From Armatimonadota bacterium (GTDB taxonomy: Bacteria > Armatimonadota > UBA5829 > DTJY01): 45,901 nt of DNA. Below are positions 7,730 through 15,807 of the stretch, piece after piece; within the stretch, counting starts at the first letter, position 1, and each line of letters starts with the position of its first letter. The stretch is taken from positions 1-45,901 of the forward strand of contig JANYKG010000175.1 in NCBI GenBank assembly GCA_025358205.1. Direction: 5' to 3'. The notes below the pieces were generated by a model that was not told where the DNA came from, searched no databases, and saw only the letters and a list, made by a program, of their open reading frames with translations. Both the position numbers and the translations under genes were made by a program.

Positions 7730-8050
7730 TAGGCCCTCCCATGTCATCATCTGAGATTGCTTCCACATGAAGGTTGACACTTTGAGAAGCATAAAGGTTG
7801 AATAGAATCCCGAATGGCTGCGAAGGTTGGATAGAATCCCAGACATCTATAGTCCGCTGAAAACAACAGAGCTGCTTCTTCGATATGGTGCTCTGTAAAT
7901 GGCTCTACGCTGATCACACCGGTCTCCTGTGTTCCCAATACATTGATCATCCCGTGCAATATCTGCTGTATTGAACAGGCGATACATTCTCATCCAACAC
8001 TCACGTCATTTTCCGTATCGTCTGGAACACGTTGCCTGCTAAAGAAACGG
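7730..8050. other. Gap without an intact gene: duplicated leader, GNAT relic, spacer
   Basis: From 7740 to about 7815 the sequence matches the leader upstream of peptidase copy 1 (3893-3955), marking the extent of the duplication. At 7805-7842 a short direct repeat (GGGATTCTATCCAACCTT and GGGATTCTATTCAACCTT on the minus strand) marks the breakpoint. A truncated acetyltransferase start follows (7849-7917). From 7918 to 8050 I see no gene. Confidence 0.5.
7849..7917 (-). pseudogene. Truncated GNAT acetyltransferase start
   Basis: A GTG at 7917 with AGGAG six bases upstream opens a frame reading M-I-S-V-E-P-F-T-E-H-H-I-E-E-A-A-L-L-F-S-A-D-Y-R. This is the usual first beta-strand and helix of GNAT-family N-acetyltransferases. 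After about 24 codons the frame runs into the duplicated peptidase leader and is no longer GNAT-like. The rest of the gene appears to have been lost when the peptidase duplicate was inserted. Family assignment rests on a short stretch. Confidence 0.4.
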
Positions 8051-8085
8051 CAAGAGCCCCGGCTTTGATATCGCCGAGGCTCTTG
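8051..8085 (-). terminator. Terminator of the metallophosphoesterase gene
   Basis: CAAGAGCC plus CGGC pair with GCCG plus GGCTCTTG around one mismatch and a nine-base loop. On the minus strand GCCGTTTCTTTAG follows. It lies 45 bases past the stop at 8130. Confidence 0.65.
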
Positions 8086-8129
8086 GCAGAGAGACTCTTT
8101 GTCTTTAGTTGTATGGTGGAGGCGCGTGT

Positions 8130-9551
8130 TCAGCCGCTTGCTTCATTGTTGTGATGGGACAGACGCAGATGCTGTGCATGGCAAGCAATGTCAAAGTCGT
8201 TACCGCGAAACGGTCGGTCAGTGACTCCTCGCTGATCGTGACCGACGCTCCATGAGCTTGGCCAGGTGATGCACTCAGGTCCCCAAGATGATGCGCTCGC
8301 CAATGAAGACCATGCTTCCCTATCGTTCCACCGCCAGAGCATGCCGCCCGGCCCCATACCCGTATGCATCGCAATCTGGATCTCGAAGGACTCGTCTGGT
8401 TGCAGCATGGGACCATGCCAGTAGACCGGGCTGCGACCCGGTGCTGGACTGATCAGGATGCACAGACGGCGCTCACGACCGATCAGCCCGATCCAGAATG
8501 GTGCTGGCTTCGACAAATTATCCCACCCGCATAGCAGTGTCTGGGCATCGCCGTCGCCCGCCGTCGCGCTCGTCCCAGAGAAGCGCCAGACGACGAGATT
8601 CGCCGTCGCATCGCCGCCATCGATTCCAGCGAAAACTAGTGAACTGCCGCTAGAGGAGAACGGTTTCCATGTATCAGACGATGGGATGGATAGCGGCCAC
8701 TCGAGCCAATTCCTGATCCGGCCATCAGTATCCAACGCCTGGTAGCGTAAGCCGTGTGTGTCGAGTGTGGCCTGGAGGCAATGCAGCGAGCGCGGCGCTC
8801 TACCGGCCCCGGCTGTCAGTATCTGCAATATGCCTTCATGGACCTGTACGTCGAACGTGAGGAGGTGACTGCAGACGTACGCCATCACCTTGTGCTTGAG
8901 CAGCACCCGCCAGAACTCCCTGCCGTTCTCTGGCTCGATTTCAAGAGCGTATGGCGAAGAGCATCCGTTGACCGGATGAACAGGATGATGTCCAATCACC
9001 AGTTTGAATCGTGCGTCGGCATGGCTACTGAGTGTCTGATCTAACCATTTGGTCTCCACATGCCCTTCCCCTCCAAGCCCGGACCACATGGTGTTGACAA
9101 ATACGAGCAGCAAGTCGTCGCGACGGACAAAATATGTTAACCCCTCTTGACCTGGAGGCCCATTCCGGGGCAAATGCGCTAGAACTTCCCCGAATACCTT
9201 CTCGCTGACAACATCATATGCCGTATGGTTGCCGGTGGTGTGGTAGAGAGGTGTTGACTTATCCAGCCACGCGAGTTCCTTCTCATGCCAGTATTGCCAT
9301 TGTGACCGTAATACTTCTTCATCGTTCGTAAGACCGATGATCTGGTCGCCGGGAAAGCAGATGAATTGCGGCTGCGGTCGGAGACGCTCGATGACAGCAT
9401 TGACGTTTGCAAAAGCGAGTTCCTCCGGCGCGCCGGGCACCCCGGAACAACTATCTGCGTAGCAGACGAACTGATGGCCTTCATTATTTCGCGGAAGGAT
9501 TGCCGGAATGTCAGATAGTCCCGGCACGGGTGTAATTGTCAGATCTTCCAT
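8130..9551 (-). CDS. Calcineurin-like metallophosphoesterase
   Basis: A 473-residue protein with a binuclear metallophosphoesterase core in the first 250 residues: FVCYADSCSG (Asp, but Ser where the usual D-x-H His stands), ICFPGDQI (GD), HTTGNHTAYD (GNH), LVIGHHPVHPVNG (GHHP) and a divergent last motif, AYVCSHLLTFD. The missing first His and the altered last motif suggest changed metal binding. The C-terminal part (about 255-473) is beta-rich with many Trp and resembles no domain I can name. No signal peptide is visible. It starts 48 bases after serC on the same strand, with a GGAG 9 bases before the ATG, and may be co-transcribed with it. An ATC-GAT codon pair (8617) sets it apart slightly from the host-like genes. 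Confidence 0.75.
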   Translation of the reverse strand: MEDLTITPVPGLSDIPAILPRNNEGHQFVCYADSCSGVPGAPEELAFANVNAVIERLRPQPQFICFPGDQIIGLTNDEEVLRSQWQYWHEKELAWLDKSTPLYHTTGNHTAYDVVSEKVFGEVLAHLPRNGPPGQEGLTYFVRRDDLLLVFVNTMWSGLGGEGHVETKWLDQTLSSHADARFKLVIGHHPVHPVNGCSSPYALEIEPENGREFWRVLLKHKVMAYVCSHLLTFDVQVHEGILQILTAGAGRAPRSLHCLQATLDTHGLRYQALDTDGRIRNWLEWPLSIPSSDTWKPFSSSGSSLVFAGIDGGDATANLVVWRFSGTSATAGDGDAQTLLCGWDNLSKPAPFWIGLIGRERRLCILISPAPGRSPVYWHGPMLQPDESFEIQIAMHTGMGPGGMLWRWNDREAWSSLASASSWGPECITWPSSWSVGHDQRGVTDRPFRGNDFDIACHAQHLRLSHHNNEASG

Positions 9552-9599
9552 TATGAGCCGCTCCGTTCCGCATTCCGAAATTCGAGATCCGCAATGGAA

Positions 9600-10676
9600 T
9601 CAGCCGTTCTTCGCTTCGAAGGCCTTCATGAACGCCACCAGCGCGTCAATCGCATCCTGGCCGACCGCGTTGTAGATGCTCGCGCGGCAGCCGCCGACTG
9701 AGCGATGACCCTTCAGCCCGATCATCCCGGCTTTCTTCGACTCGTTCACGAACTGCTCTTCAAGCTCCTCGCTCGGCAGCCTCCACACCACATTCATGAT
9801 CGAGCGGTCTTCCTTCGCCACCGGGCAGCGCCAGAAATCGCTTCCGTCAATCACGCCGTAAAGGGTGTCTGCCTTCTTCTCATTGATCTTCTGAATGCCC
9901 GCGATGCCGCCGAGGGAATCCACCCAGTCCGTGACCAGCTTGAGGATGTAGATGCCCCAGGTGTTCGGCGTGTTGTACAGGCTGCCCTCGTCCGCGTGGG
10001 TCTTGTAGCGGAAGAAGATCGGGGTGGTCTCAGGCGTCCGCTCGATGAGATCCCTGCGGATGATGACCAGCGCCAGACCGGACGGTCCGAGGTTTTTCTG
10101 CGCGCCTGCATAGACCATCGCGAACTGGTTCATGTCCACCACTCGCGACATGATCTCGCTGGACATATCGGCGATCAGTGTCTCGTTTTCCGGGAAGCTC
10201 GGCCAGCGGATGCCGCCGATGGTTTCGTTGGAGCAGATGTGCAGGTACTCAGCATCAGGCGTGAGCTTCAGCTCGCTCGCCTTGGGCATACGGATGTAGT
10301 TCTCTTCCTTGCCTGACCACGCAACGTTGGTCGCGCCGGACAGCTTGGCCTCTTTGATCGCCTTGGACGCCCAACTCCCTGAGTCCACGTAGTCGGCGGT
10401 CTTACCCTCGCGTCGGAAGTTCATCGGGATGGTGGCGAACTGCAGACTCGCACCGCCCTGAAGGAACAGAACCGCGTAGTCGTCCGATACGCCCATCAGC
10501 TTGCGGACGTTCGCTTCCGCGCCGTCAATGATGCCCTGGAAATCTTTGGAGCGGTGAGAGAGTTCCATAACCGACATGCCGCTACCGGCAAACTCGGTCA
10601 TCTCCGCCTGCGCCTTCTCCAGTACCGGGAGCGGCAGTGCGGCGGGCCCTGCGTTGAAGTTGTATACTCTAGCCAT
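9600..10676 (-). CDS. serC: Phosphoserine aminotransferase
   Basis: A 358-residue PLP enzyme that converts 3-phosphohydroxypyruvate and glutamate to phosphoserine (serine pathway; also 4-phosphohydroxythreonine for pyridoxal phosphate). Full length for the family. Visible features are YNFNAGPAALP at the N terminus, HRSKDFQGII (about 41-50), FLQGGASLQFATIPMN (phosphate-binding loop, about 71-86), the PLP lysine in YAGAQKNLGPSG (Lys194), and GLKGHRSVGGCRASIYNAVG near the C terminus, which binds substrate phosphate. GGGGGG lies 5 bases before the ATG, and an extended -10 promoter is about 90 bases upstream. A second copy of its 3' end survives as a relic at 4401-4472. Confidence 0.95.
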   Translation of the reverse strand: MARVYNFNAGPAALPLPVLEKAQAEMTEFAGSGMSVMELSHRSKDFQGIIDGAEANVRKLMGVSDDYAVLFLQGGASLQFATIPMNFRREGKTADYVDSGSWASKAIKEAKLSGATNVAWSGKEENYIRMPKASELKLTPDAEYLHICSNETIGGIRWPSFPENETLIADMSSEIMSRVVDMNQFAMVYAGAQKNLGPSGLALVIIRRDLIERTPETTPIFFRYKTHADEGSLYNTPNTWGIYILKLVTDWVDSLGGIAGIQKINEKKADTLYGVIDGSDFWRCPVAKEDRSIMNVVWRLPSEELEEQFVNESKKAGMIGLKGHRSVGGCRASIYNAVGQDAIDALVAFMKAFEAKNG

Positions 10677-10763
10677 GAAGTCCCCCCTTTGATCTAATAT
10701 CCGGCCGCACTATGCAGTGCATGCACAATGCAGGCCAAGCGTCAGCATCCTCATATTGCACAT

Positions 10764-10772
10764 ATTATATCA
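10764..10772 (-). promoter_or_regulatory. Extended -10 promoter of serC
   Basis: On the minus strand TGATATAAT is a perfect TGn extended -10 element, about 88 bases upstream of the serC ATG. No good -35 is needed for this class. Just upstream, an imperfect hairpin (about 10793-10815, arms around ACATTT/AAATGT) may overlap the polymerase site or end the hemerythrin transcript. Confidence 0.55.
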
Positions 10773-10845
10773 CAAGTCGGCGAATCCTCTGTTGGCAAAT
10801 GTGCAACATTTTCGCAAGCAAGGGATTTGGGGGAACCGGTATCGG

Positions 10846-11244
10846 CTACAGTCGGCTCTTCAGATAGCTTCCGAGGGCTTTGTCCGTCTTGCAGATGTGG
10901 TTCACAAGCCAGTCGCAGACGTGATGCTGCACCTGAATCGCCGTGAGTGAATTGGCCTCGCCATTGTTGATTCCCTTGGTCAACTGCCTGAAATCGCTGA
11001 CGAACGCTTTGTGGGCTGCCTTGTGTCCGTCTATCTCGGGATAGCAGAACGAGGACATGTACTTCTCTTCCTCGCCAAAATGGCTGACTACGTAGTCGCC
11101 AAGGAAACTCATGGTCTGGCCTACTTCAGCCCTGCCTCTGCCCTGTTTCATGGCATCAAGCAGAGTGTTTATTCTAGCGATCAGTTCCTTGTGCTGGCTG
11201 TCTATCTGTTCCACACCCGCTGAAAGATCATTTGTCCACTGCAT
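10846..11244 (-). CDS. Bacteriohemerythrin
   Basis: A 132-residue non-haem di-iron oxygen-binding protein. All seven expected ligands are in place: His18 (DSQHKEL), His55 and Glu59 (SHFGEEEKYM), His74 and His78 (GHKAAHK), His116 and Asp121 (WLVNHICKTDKAL). Its length matches stand-alone bacterial hemerythrins, used for oxygen sensing, storage or detoxification. The ATG at 11244 has GGGGGTG 8 bases upstream. It is transcribed toward serC and divergently from the GH43-like gene. The 174-base divergent region holds a clear promoter only for the GH43 side. Confidence 0.92.
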   Translation of the reverse strand: MQWTNDLSAGVEQIDSQHKELIARINTLLDAMKQGRGRAEVGQTMSFLGDYVVSHFGEEEKYMSSFCYPEIDGHKAAHKAFVSDFRQLTKGINNGEANSLTAIQVQHHVCDWLVNHICKTDKALGSYLKSRL

Positions 11245-11349
11245 TTGTCAAACACCCCCGTAATGATGTGCATTCGCGCACTGGTATTATTGTCGGCGAG
11301 TTCAGCGAGATGCTGGAGTAATCCGTTACTTGATTCGCACGGCGAAAGC

Positions 11350-11380
11350 TTGACGGAATGAGAGGCGAGACTTGTATAAT
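11350..11380 (+). promoter_or_regulatory. Sigma-70-type promoter of the GH43-sialidase operon
   Basis: TTGACG (11350-11355) and TATAAT (11375-11380) are separated by 19 bases. The -10 is a perfect consensus, the spacer slightly long. The transcript would start about 30 bases before the GH43 ATG. Confidence 0.55.
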
Positions 11381-11418
11381 GGAGACAAGCCACACGATAC
11401 ACCGGAGATACAAGACAT

Positions 11419-12888
11419 ATGGGCAAACGTATCCTGCTGACCGCAATGCTTGTTCTGTCGCTGTGTTCAACACTTAGCGCATACCAGAACCCAATTTCTC
11501 TGCCAAAGGAAGCAGAGGGTCCTGGGGTCGCGGACCCGGGATTGCTGCGGTGGATGGGGAAGTACTACCTCTATGCCACTAAGACGGGCGAGCAGGGGAT
11601 ACGGTGCTGGGAGTCCGCGGACCTGGTACACTGGAAGTTCAAGGCTTACGTCACCGGTGACGAGCCGGAGTTTGCGGATCACATGGCATGGAGTCCCGGG
11701 CCGTTCTACTACAACGGCAGGTTCTACCTCTATATCTGCGGCGTTGACCAGAAGCACAAGGTGTTTGAAGCCGACAAACCCTGGGGACCGTTCAAGTGCG
11801 TCAACCGCGATCTGATTGACGTGAACACGCTGGACGCCGTGCCGTTCCTTGATGATGACGGGCAGCTCTACTTCTTCTATGCGGGCTGGGGCGGCAATGC
11901 CATCCAATGGCGCAAGGCTTCTTCGCCGGTCAAGGCGGACGGCCCGAACCAGAAGCTCCCGGCATGTCAGTTCAGCGTGAATCCGGACAACTGGTGGACG
12001 GAAGGCCCCGCGCTCTTCAAGCGTGACGGGATGTACTACCTTACCTACTGCGGAAACAACTGGGTGGAAGACAACTACCAGATTCGAGCGGCGAAGGGCC
12101 GGAGCATAGAGCAGTTGAAACCTCAGAGCGAAGAGCCGTTCATCGCGCAACTGACCGGAACCTGGCGCGCGACGGGATGCAACTGGATGATTATCGGCCC
12201 GGACCTGAAGTCGCTCTGGAACGTCTACCACTGTAGAAAGGGCGGAAGCTGGGAACGCAGACTGTGCCTCGACCGCCTGTACATTGATCCCAAGACCAAA
12301 GACCTGTGGGCGGACGGTCCGACCTGGGACTGGAGAGCCAATCCCGCACTGCCTACCTGGTACGAGAACTTCTCCGAAAAGGGGATCAGCGCGAACTGGC
12401 AACCTGTATCGGGCAGGTGGGAGATCGGTGACGGCGAGGTGACCGGCTCAGGTGAGTTGCTGTGCAAGGTCGCGACGAAGGAGTCGTTTGCCGCTGAGTT
12501 CAATGTGCGGTTGGCAGGTGGATCAGGCTCATACGGAGTGGTGTTGTGCGACAAAGATGGAAACAGGCTTCTGCTTACCATAGAGGCTAAGTCGAAGAAT
12601 CTCGTCCTAAGTCGTGTGGACGGGAAGAGGATCGCTAAGGTCGCGTCTGCCCTGCTGCCGAAGGATTTCGACCTCAAGGTCTGGCACACCATCCGAGTGG
12701 AAAAGCAGTCCGGCAGACTACGCATCTACTTCGATGAGATGCTCAAAATGGACAAACAGGTCAACACCGGCGGCGGCAGGTTCGGGTTCACAGCGACCGG
12801 ATGTAAGGCATCGTTCGGGTGGTGCGGATTCTCGAACATCGGCGAGGACGACGGCATAGAGCGGGCACAGGCGAAAAAGGCGGGTTGA
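11419..12888 (+). CDS. Secreted GH43-like glycoside hydrolase
   Basis: A 489-residue exported enzyme. A signal peptide covers residues 1-21 (MGKRILLTAMLVLSLCSTLS). A five-bladed propeller of clan GH-F follows, with the three expected acidic positions: Asp39 in GVADPGLL (base), Asp139 in TLDAVPF (pKa modulator) and Glu195 in TEGPALF (acid). Such enzymes remove arabinose, xylose or galactose from plant or microbial glycans; the exact substrate cannot be read. Residues about 310-480 form a beta-sandwich of the concanavalin/DUF1080 kind, probably carbohydrate-binding. GGAG lies upstream of the ATG. The sialidase-like gene follows after 4 bases, so the two form an operon. Confidence 0.85.
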   Translation: MGKRILLTAMLVLSLCSTLSAYQNPISLPKEAEGPGVADPGLLRWMGKYYLYATKTGEQGIRCWESADLVHWKFKAYVTGDEPEFADHMAWSPGPFYYNGRFYLYICGVDQKHKVFEADKPWGPFKCVNRDLIDVNTLDAVPFLDDDGQLYFFYAGWGGNAIQWRKASSPVKADGPNQKLPACQFSVNPDNWWTEGPALFKRDGMYYLTYCGNNWVEDNYQIRAAKGRSIEQLKPQSEEPFIAQLTGTWRATGCNWMIIGPDLKSLWNVYHCRKGGSWERRLCLDRLYIDPKTKDLWADGPTWDWRANPALPTWYENFSEKGISANWQPVSGRWEIGDGEVTGSGELLCKVATKESFAAEFNVRLAGGSGSYGVVLCDKDGNRLLLTIEAKSKNLVLSRVDGKRIAKVASALLPKDFDLKVWHTIRVEKQSGRLRIYFDEMLKMDKQVNTGGGRFGFTATGCKASFGWCGFSNIGEDDGIERAQAKKAG

Positions 12889-12892
12889 GATC

Positions 12893-14020
12893 ATGTCAAA
12901 CACAACCATGATGTTGCTTATATGCACGTCTCTACTGGCGATGACAGCGCGTGCGGAAGACAAACCACCGATTGTTTGGGATAAGGATGCCCACGTAGGC
13001 GGCGGATTCAAGGGGTTGCTTGAACTGAATAACGGCGACATTCTGGCTGCGGAGACAGTGGGCGTCAAACCTAGCGGCCAGCGAATCATCTGCCGGAAGT
13101 GCGCGGACTACGGCCTGACCTGGAGCTTCTACGGCGAGATCGTCCGTGAAGAGACCCCCGCCGACATGGGCGACGGGCACATGATCCAACTCCACAACGG
13201 TGACCTTCTCTACTCCTACCGGCACAACTACGGCTGGGGGCCGGCGGAGAAGCGGGACTACCGCTTGAGAGTGGCCATCAGCAAGGACGGCGGGCGGCAT
13301 TGGCAGCCTCATTCCGAGGTGGCGAACAGCGTAGGGCGCGAATACGGATTGTGGTCGTCGTTCCTTTTGGAGAAGATGGACGGCACCCTTCAGTGCTACT
13401 ATGACGATGAGTACACACCCGCCGACAACGGGTTCCTGCACCACCAGTGGCTGACCGTGAAGACCTGGGACCCCGCGGTGAAGCAGTGGACGAAGCCCGT
13501 AACGGTGAGCCGCGCGCACGACCCCAAAGATTTATCTCGCGACGGTATGCCCACCGTGGTCGAGCTATCCAAGAACCATCTGCTGTGCGCATTCGAGACT
13601 GTGCAGGTCAATCCGCCGAACAGAGGCGTGCTGATGACTGTGACATCGGATGACGGCGGAAAGACCTGGAGTTGGCAGAAGGCCGAACGACACCTGCTGT
13701 ACCAACCGAAGGACATCAACTTCAACGCCCTCGCACCATGGATGATCGAGCTTTCAGACGGACGGCTGCTGTGCGTCTTTACAACGGACGAGGACCGCAA
13801 GGAACCCGGCGTGGCGGCAACCGGCGTTCTCAGCCAGGACCTAAAGTATGTGATTAGTCGGAACAAGGGTTGCACTTGGTCCGCGCCGCTGCTGATTGAC
13901 GGCAACTACCCCTGCTACTTCCCCGGCGTCTGCGAGCTGAAGCAAGGCAAGCGGAAAGGCTCCCTACTCGTGCAGTACTGGGGCAACCTGGGCAACACCA
14001 TGAAGTCCGGGCGATTCTAG
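12893..14020 (+). CDS. Secreted sialidase/BNR-repeat exo-glycosidase-like protein
   Basis: A 375-residue protein with a signal peptide (MSNTTMMLLICTSLLAMTARA) and a six-bladed propeller. Asp-box motifs appear at CADYGLTWSF, SKDGGRHW, SDDGGKTW and SRNKGCTW. Bacterial homologues are usually annotated as exo-alpha-sialidases, but many act on other sugars or are non-enzymatic. The ATG at 12893 comes four bases after the GH43 stop. It ends 19 bases before the stop of the convergent PHP gene, with no terminator hairpin in the gap. Confidence 0.8.
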   Translation: MSNTTMMLLICTSLLAMTARAEDKPPIVWDKDAHVGGGFKGLLELNNGDILAAETVGVKPSGQRIICRKCADYGLTWSFYGEIVREETPADMGDGHMIQLHNGDLLYSYRHNYGWGPAEKRDYRLRVAISKDGGRHWQPHSEVANSVGREYGLWSSFLLEKMDGTLQCYYDDEYTPADNGFLHHQWLTVKTWDPAVKQWTKPVTVSRAHDPKDLSRDGMPTVVELSKNHLLCAFETVQVNPPNRGVLMTVTSDDGGKTWSWQKAERHLLYQPKDINFNALAPWMIELSDGRLLCVFTTDEDRKEPGVAATGVLSQDLKYVISRNKGCTWSAPLLIDGNYPCYFPGVCELKQGKRKGSLLVQYWGNLGNTMKSGRF

Positions 14021-14039
14021 CGCCGTGACCATGACCGAA

Positions 14040-15512
14040 TCATTTGACGTAGATCGGATTCGTGAGCGCCGCCATCCTGCCGTCTGGTTTGATCAGTTCT
14101 GCACGGATGTAGTTCGCGTTTCGCGAGGCGTCAAGGGCAATGTCGCGGCTGATGGTGACTATGTGCTTGTCCACTGGCAGCTTTGCCTCGCCACCGGGCC
14201 AGACCAGCCGTAGCGTCATGCCGTCGCCGCCGATGACTCGCACCTGAACCGGCAGCGGATTTCCGGCGGACCACTGAAGGGTATCACCGGGCAGTGCGCT
14301 CTTGCCCCTGACCGACAGGTAGATCTGCGCGCCCTTGGTATTCTCCGAGAGGAACACATGCCCTTTGCGCAGTCCATCCATGATCGCGTCACGGGAAAGG
14401 TTCTGAGCATAGACGTGGACCGCCGGGGAACCGCCAACACCCCCGCCGTGAGTGTCACTCCCGGAGAGCGCGACCAGATGCCTTCCCTTCTGTAGCAGCG
14501 CATCCCAATGATCGAGCGCAGCTTGATTGGCCGCCGACCAACCGACATTCCAAACCTCGACTCCGTCGCCATCTTTCCATTCGTCTGGCGATATTCTCCA
14601 GTCCGTGGCGCCCCAATAGAACGGATGGTTTACGCTGAAGATCGCTCCATCTCGATGCGCCTGTGCAATGACCTTCGACAGATGGTTCTCAGTGACAACA
14701 TCAGGGGCGATCCGCATATCAAACAACGACCCGGGGCGGCATCCGATGACATTTGCGTGCATCATCGGGTGCGTGACTTCCTCTCCGTAGAGAATAAGCT
14801 CCTTCGGATGCTCCCGCACGGCCGTAGCGAACTCAAAATGCGCGCGATTGGTGTTGTGGTCTGTGGAAACGAAGAAGTCAAAACCGGCATCCACATGCTG
14901 CTGTGTTAGTTGCGAGAGGGTTTTGTTTCCATCCGAATGGAGCGTATGGGCATGAAGGTCCCCTAAGTACCAGTCGGCTTTCGGATTGAGCGTTCCCTGG
15001 TCGAATTTCGGCGCCTGGGGCATTTCGCTGGGTGGCGCGGGGCCGTCGAAAGAGAGCCGAACTGTGTACCGGTATTTCAAACCAGTGGGCGGGAGACTGA
15101 CTGTCCACTGCAGGAGAGTCCAGCGTCCGGGCTGAATCGGCCCGGCGAGGTAGTACTGAGAGGTCGTGGCCGGGTCGCCGGTCAGCGTAAAATCCGCTTT
15201 GCTTCCGCCCATCCATCCGCGGAACCCCGGCATCCCGAAGCCTGCCCCACGAGGGTCGGCCAGGCCGTGATCCACGGTGCCCGATCCATTTGGGCCGAAA
15301 TCGAGCTGTTTTTTGATCTCAATCCGAGTAACGCCTTTGGGAACGTCGAAAGTCAGAAGATGCATCCGCTGTCCGCCGGTGCGCGCGTCCTTTACGTCGC
15401 ATTGTCCTTCAATCACGATTATCTGATCTGGTTTCGCCTCAGCAGCCACCATCGGCGCACAAAGCCAAGCCGCGCTTATCAACGCCAGCGCCCAGAACCT
15501 TAAGACTCTCAT
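14040..15512 (-). CDS. Secreted PHP-domain hydrolase, CehA/McbA type
   Basis: A 490-residue exported metal-dependent hydrolase. The signal peptide (MRVLRFWALALISAAWLCAP, about 1-26) is followed by a beta-rich N-terminal domain (30-175) and a PHP domain with the full metal set: YLGDLHAHTLHSDG (His187, His189), FVSTDHNTNR (Asp218, His219), LYGEEVTH (Glu244), VNHPFYWG (His296) and SGSDTHGGG. CehA/McbA members cleave carbamates, but most relatives are phosphoesterases of unknown substrate. The ATG at 15512 has AGGA 7 bases upstream and opens on the signal peptide; 55 upstream codons in frame lack an SD and are rejected. Confidence 0.85.
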   Translation of the reverse strand: MRVLRFWALALISAAWLCAPMVAAEAKPDQIIVIEGQCDVKDARTGGQRMHLLTFDVPKGVTRIEIKKQLDFGPNGSGTVDHGLADPRGAGFGMPGFRGWMGGSKADFTLTGDPATTSQYYLAGPIQPGRWTLLQWTVSLPPTGLKYRYTVRLSFDGPAPPSEMPQAPKFDQGTLNPKADWYLGDLHAHTLHSDGNKTLSQLTQQHVDAGFDFFVSTDHNTNRAHFEFATAVREHPKELILYGEEVTHPMMHANVIGCRPGSLFDMRIAPDVVTENHLSKVIAQAHRDGAIFSVNHPFYWGATDWRISPDEWKDGDGVEVWNVGWSAANQAALDHWDALLQKGRHLVALSGSDTHGGGVGGSPAVHVYAQNLSRDAIMDGLRKGHVFLSENTKGAQIYLSVRGKSALPGDTLQWSAGNPLPVQVRVIGGDGMTLRLVWPGGEAKLPVDKHIVTISRDIALDASRNANYIRAELIKPDGRMAALTNPIYVK

Positions 15513-15707
15513 TTCTGCTTCCTTTCGAATCGCGCCGTCCACCAATTGGCGTCTGGTGAGTGTGCCGAGGGCCTCCTCGCTGCACCAATATAGCATCCAG
15601 TGCGCTGTTTCTGCAAGAAAACCCCGTATCAGCGGAAGAGAGGGACAACGGGCGCATTGTCGCCCGCGAAGACGCATTCGTATCCATAGCTATTCCGTGT
15701 ACTTTGT

Positions 15708-15738
15708 GATGCAGCATTGCGGTGTAATACTGCATCAG
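15708..15738. other. 8-bp inverted repeat
   Basis: TGATGCAG (15708-15715) and CTGCATCA (15731-15738) surround 15 bases that themselves contain an imperfect GCATTG/TAATAC pairing. It sits between the terminator below and the PHP gene. It may be a second stem of the terminator or an operator. Confidence 0.35.
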
Positions 15739-15747
15739 ACCGTCGGA

Positions 15748-15785
15748 GAAAAGCCAACAACCGAAAGAGCTTTCGGTTGTTGGCG
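15748..15785 (-). terminator. Strong terminator of the DUF4261 gene
   Basis: A perfect 15-bp stem with a two-base loop: GCCAACAACCGAAAG (15754-15768) and CTTTCGGTTGTTGGC (15771-15785). On the minus strand TTTTC follows. It is the strongest terminator in the window, 22 bases past the stop at 15808. Confidence 0.85.
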
Positions 15786-15807
15786 CTCATAATCAGTTGA
15801 CTAGGCC

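Noticed and set aside
11467-12402. A 311-codon minus-strand frame inside the GH43-like gene
   Set aside because: The plus-strand enzyme has a signal peptide and all three clan catalytic acids; the reverse frame lacks any motif.
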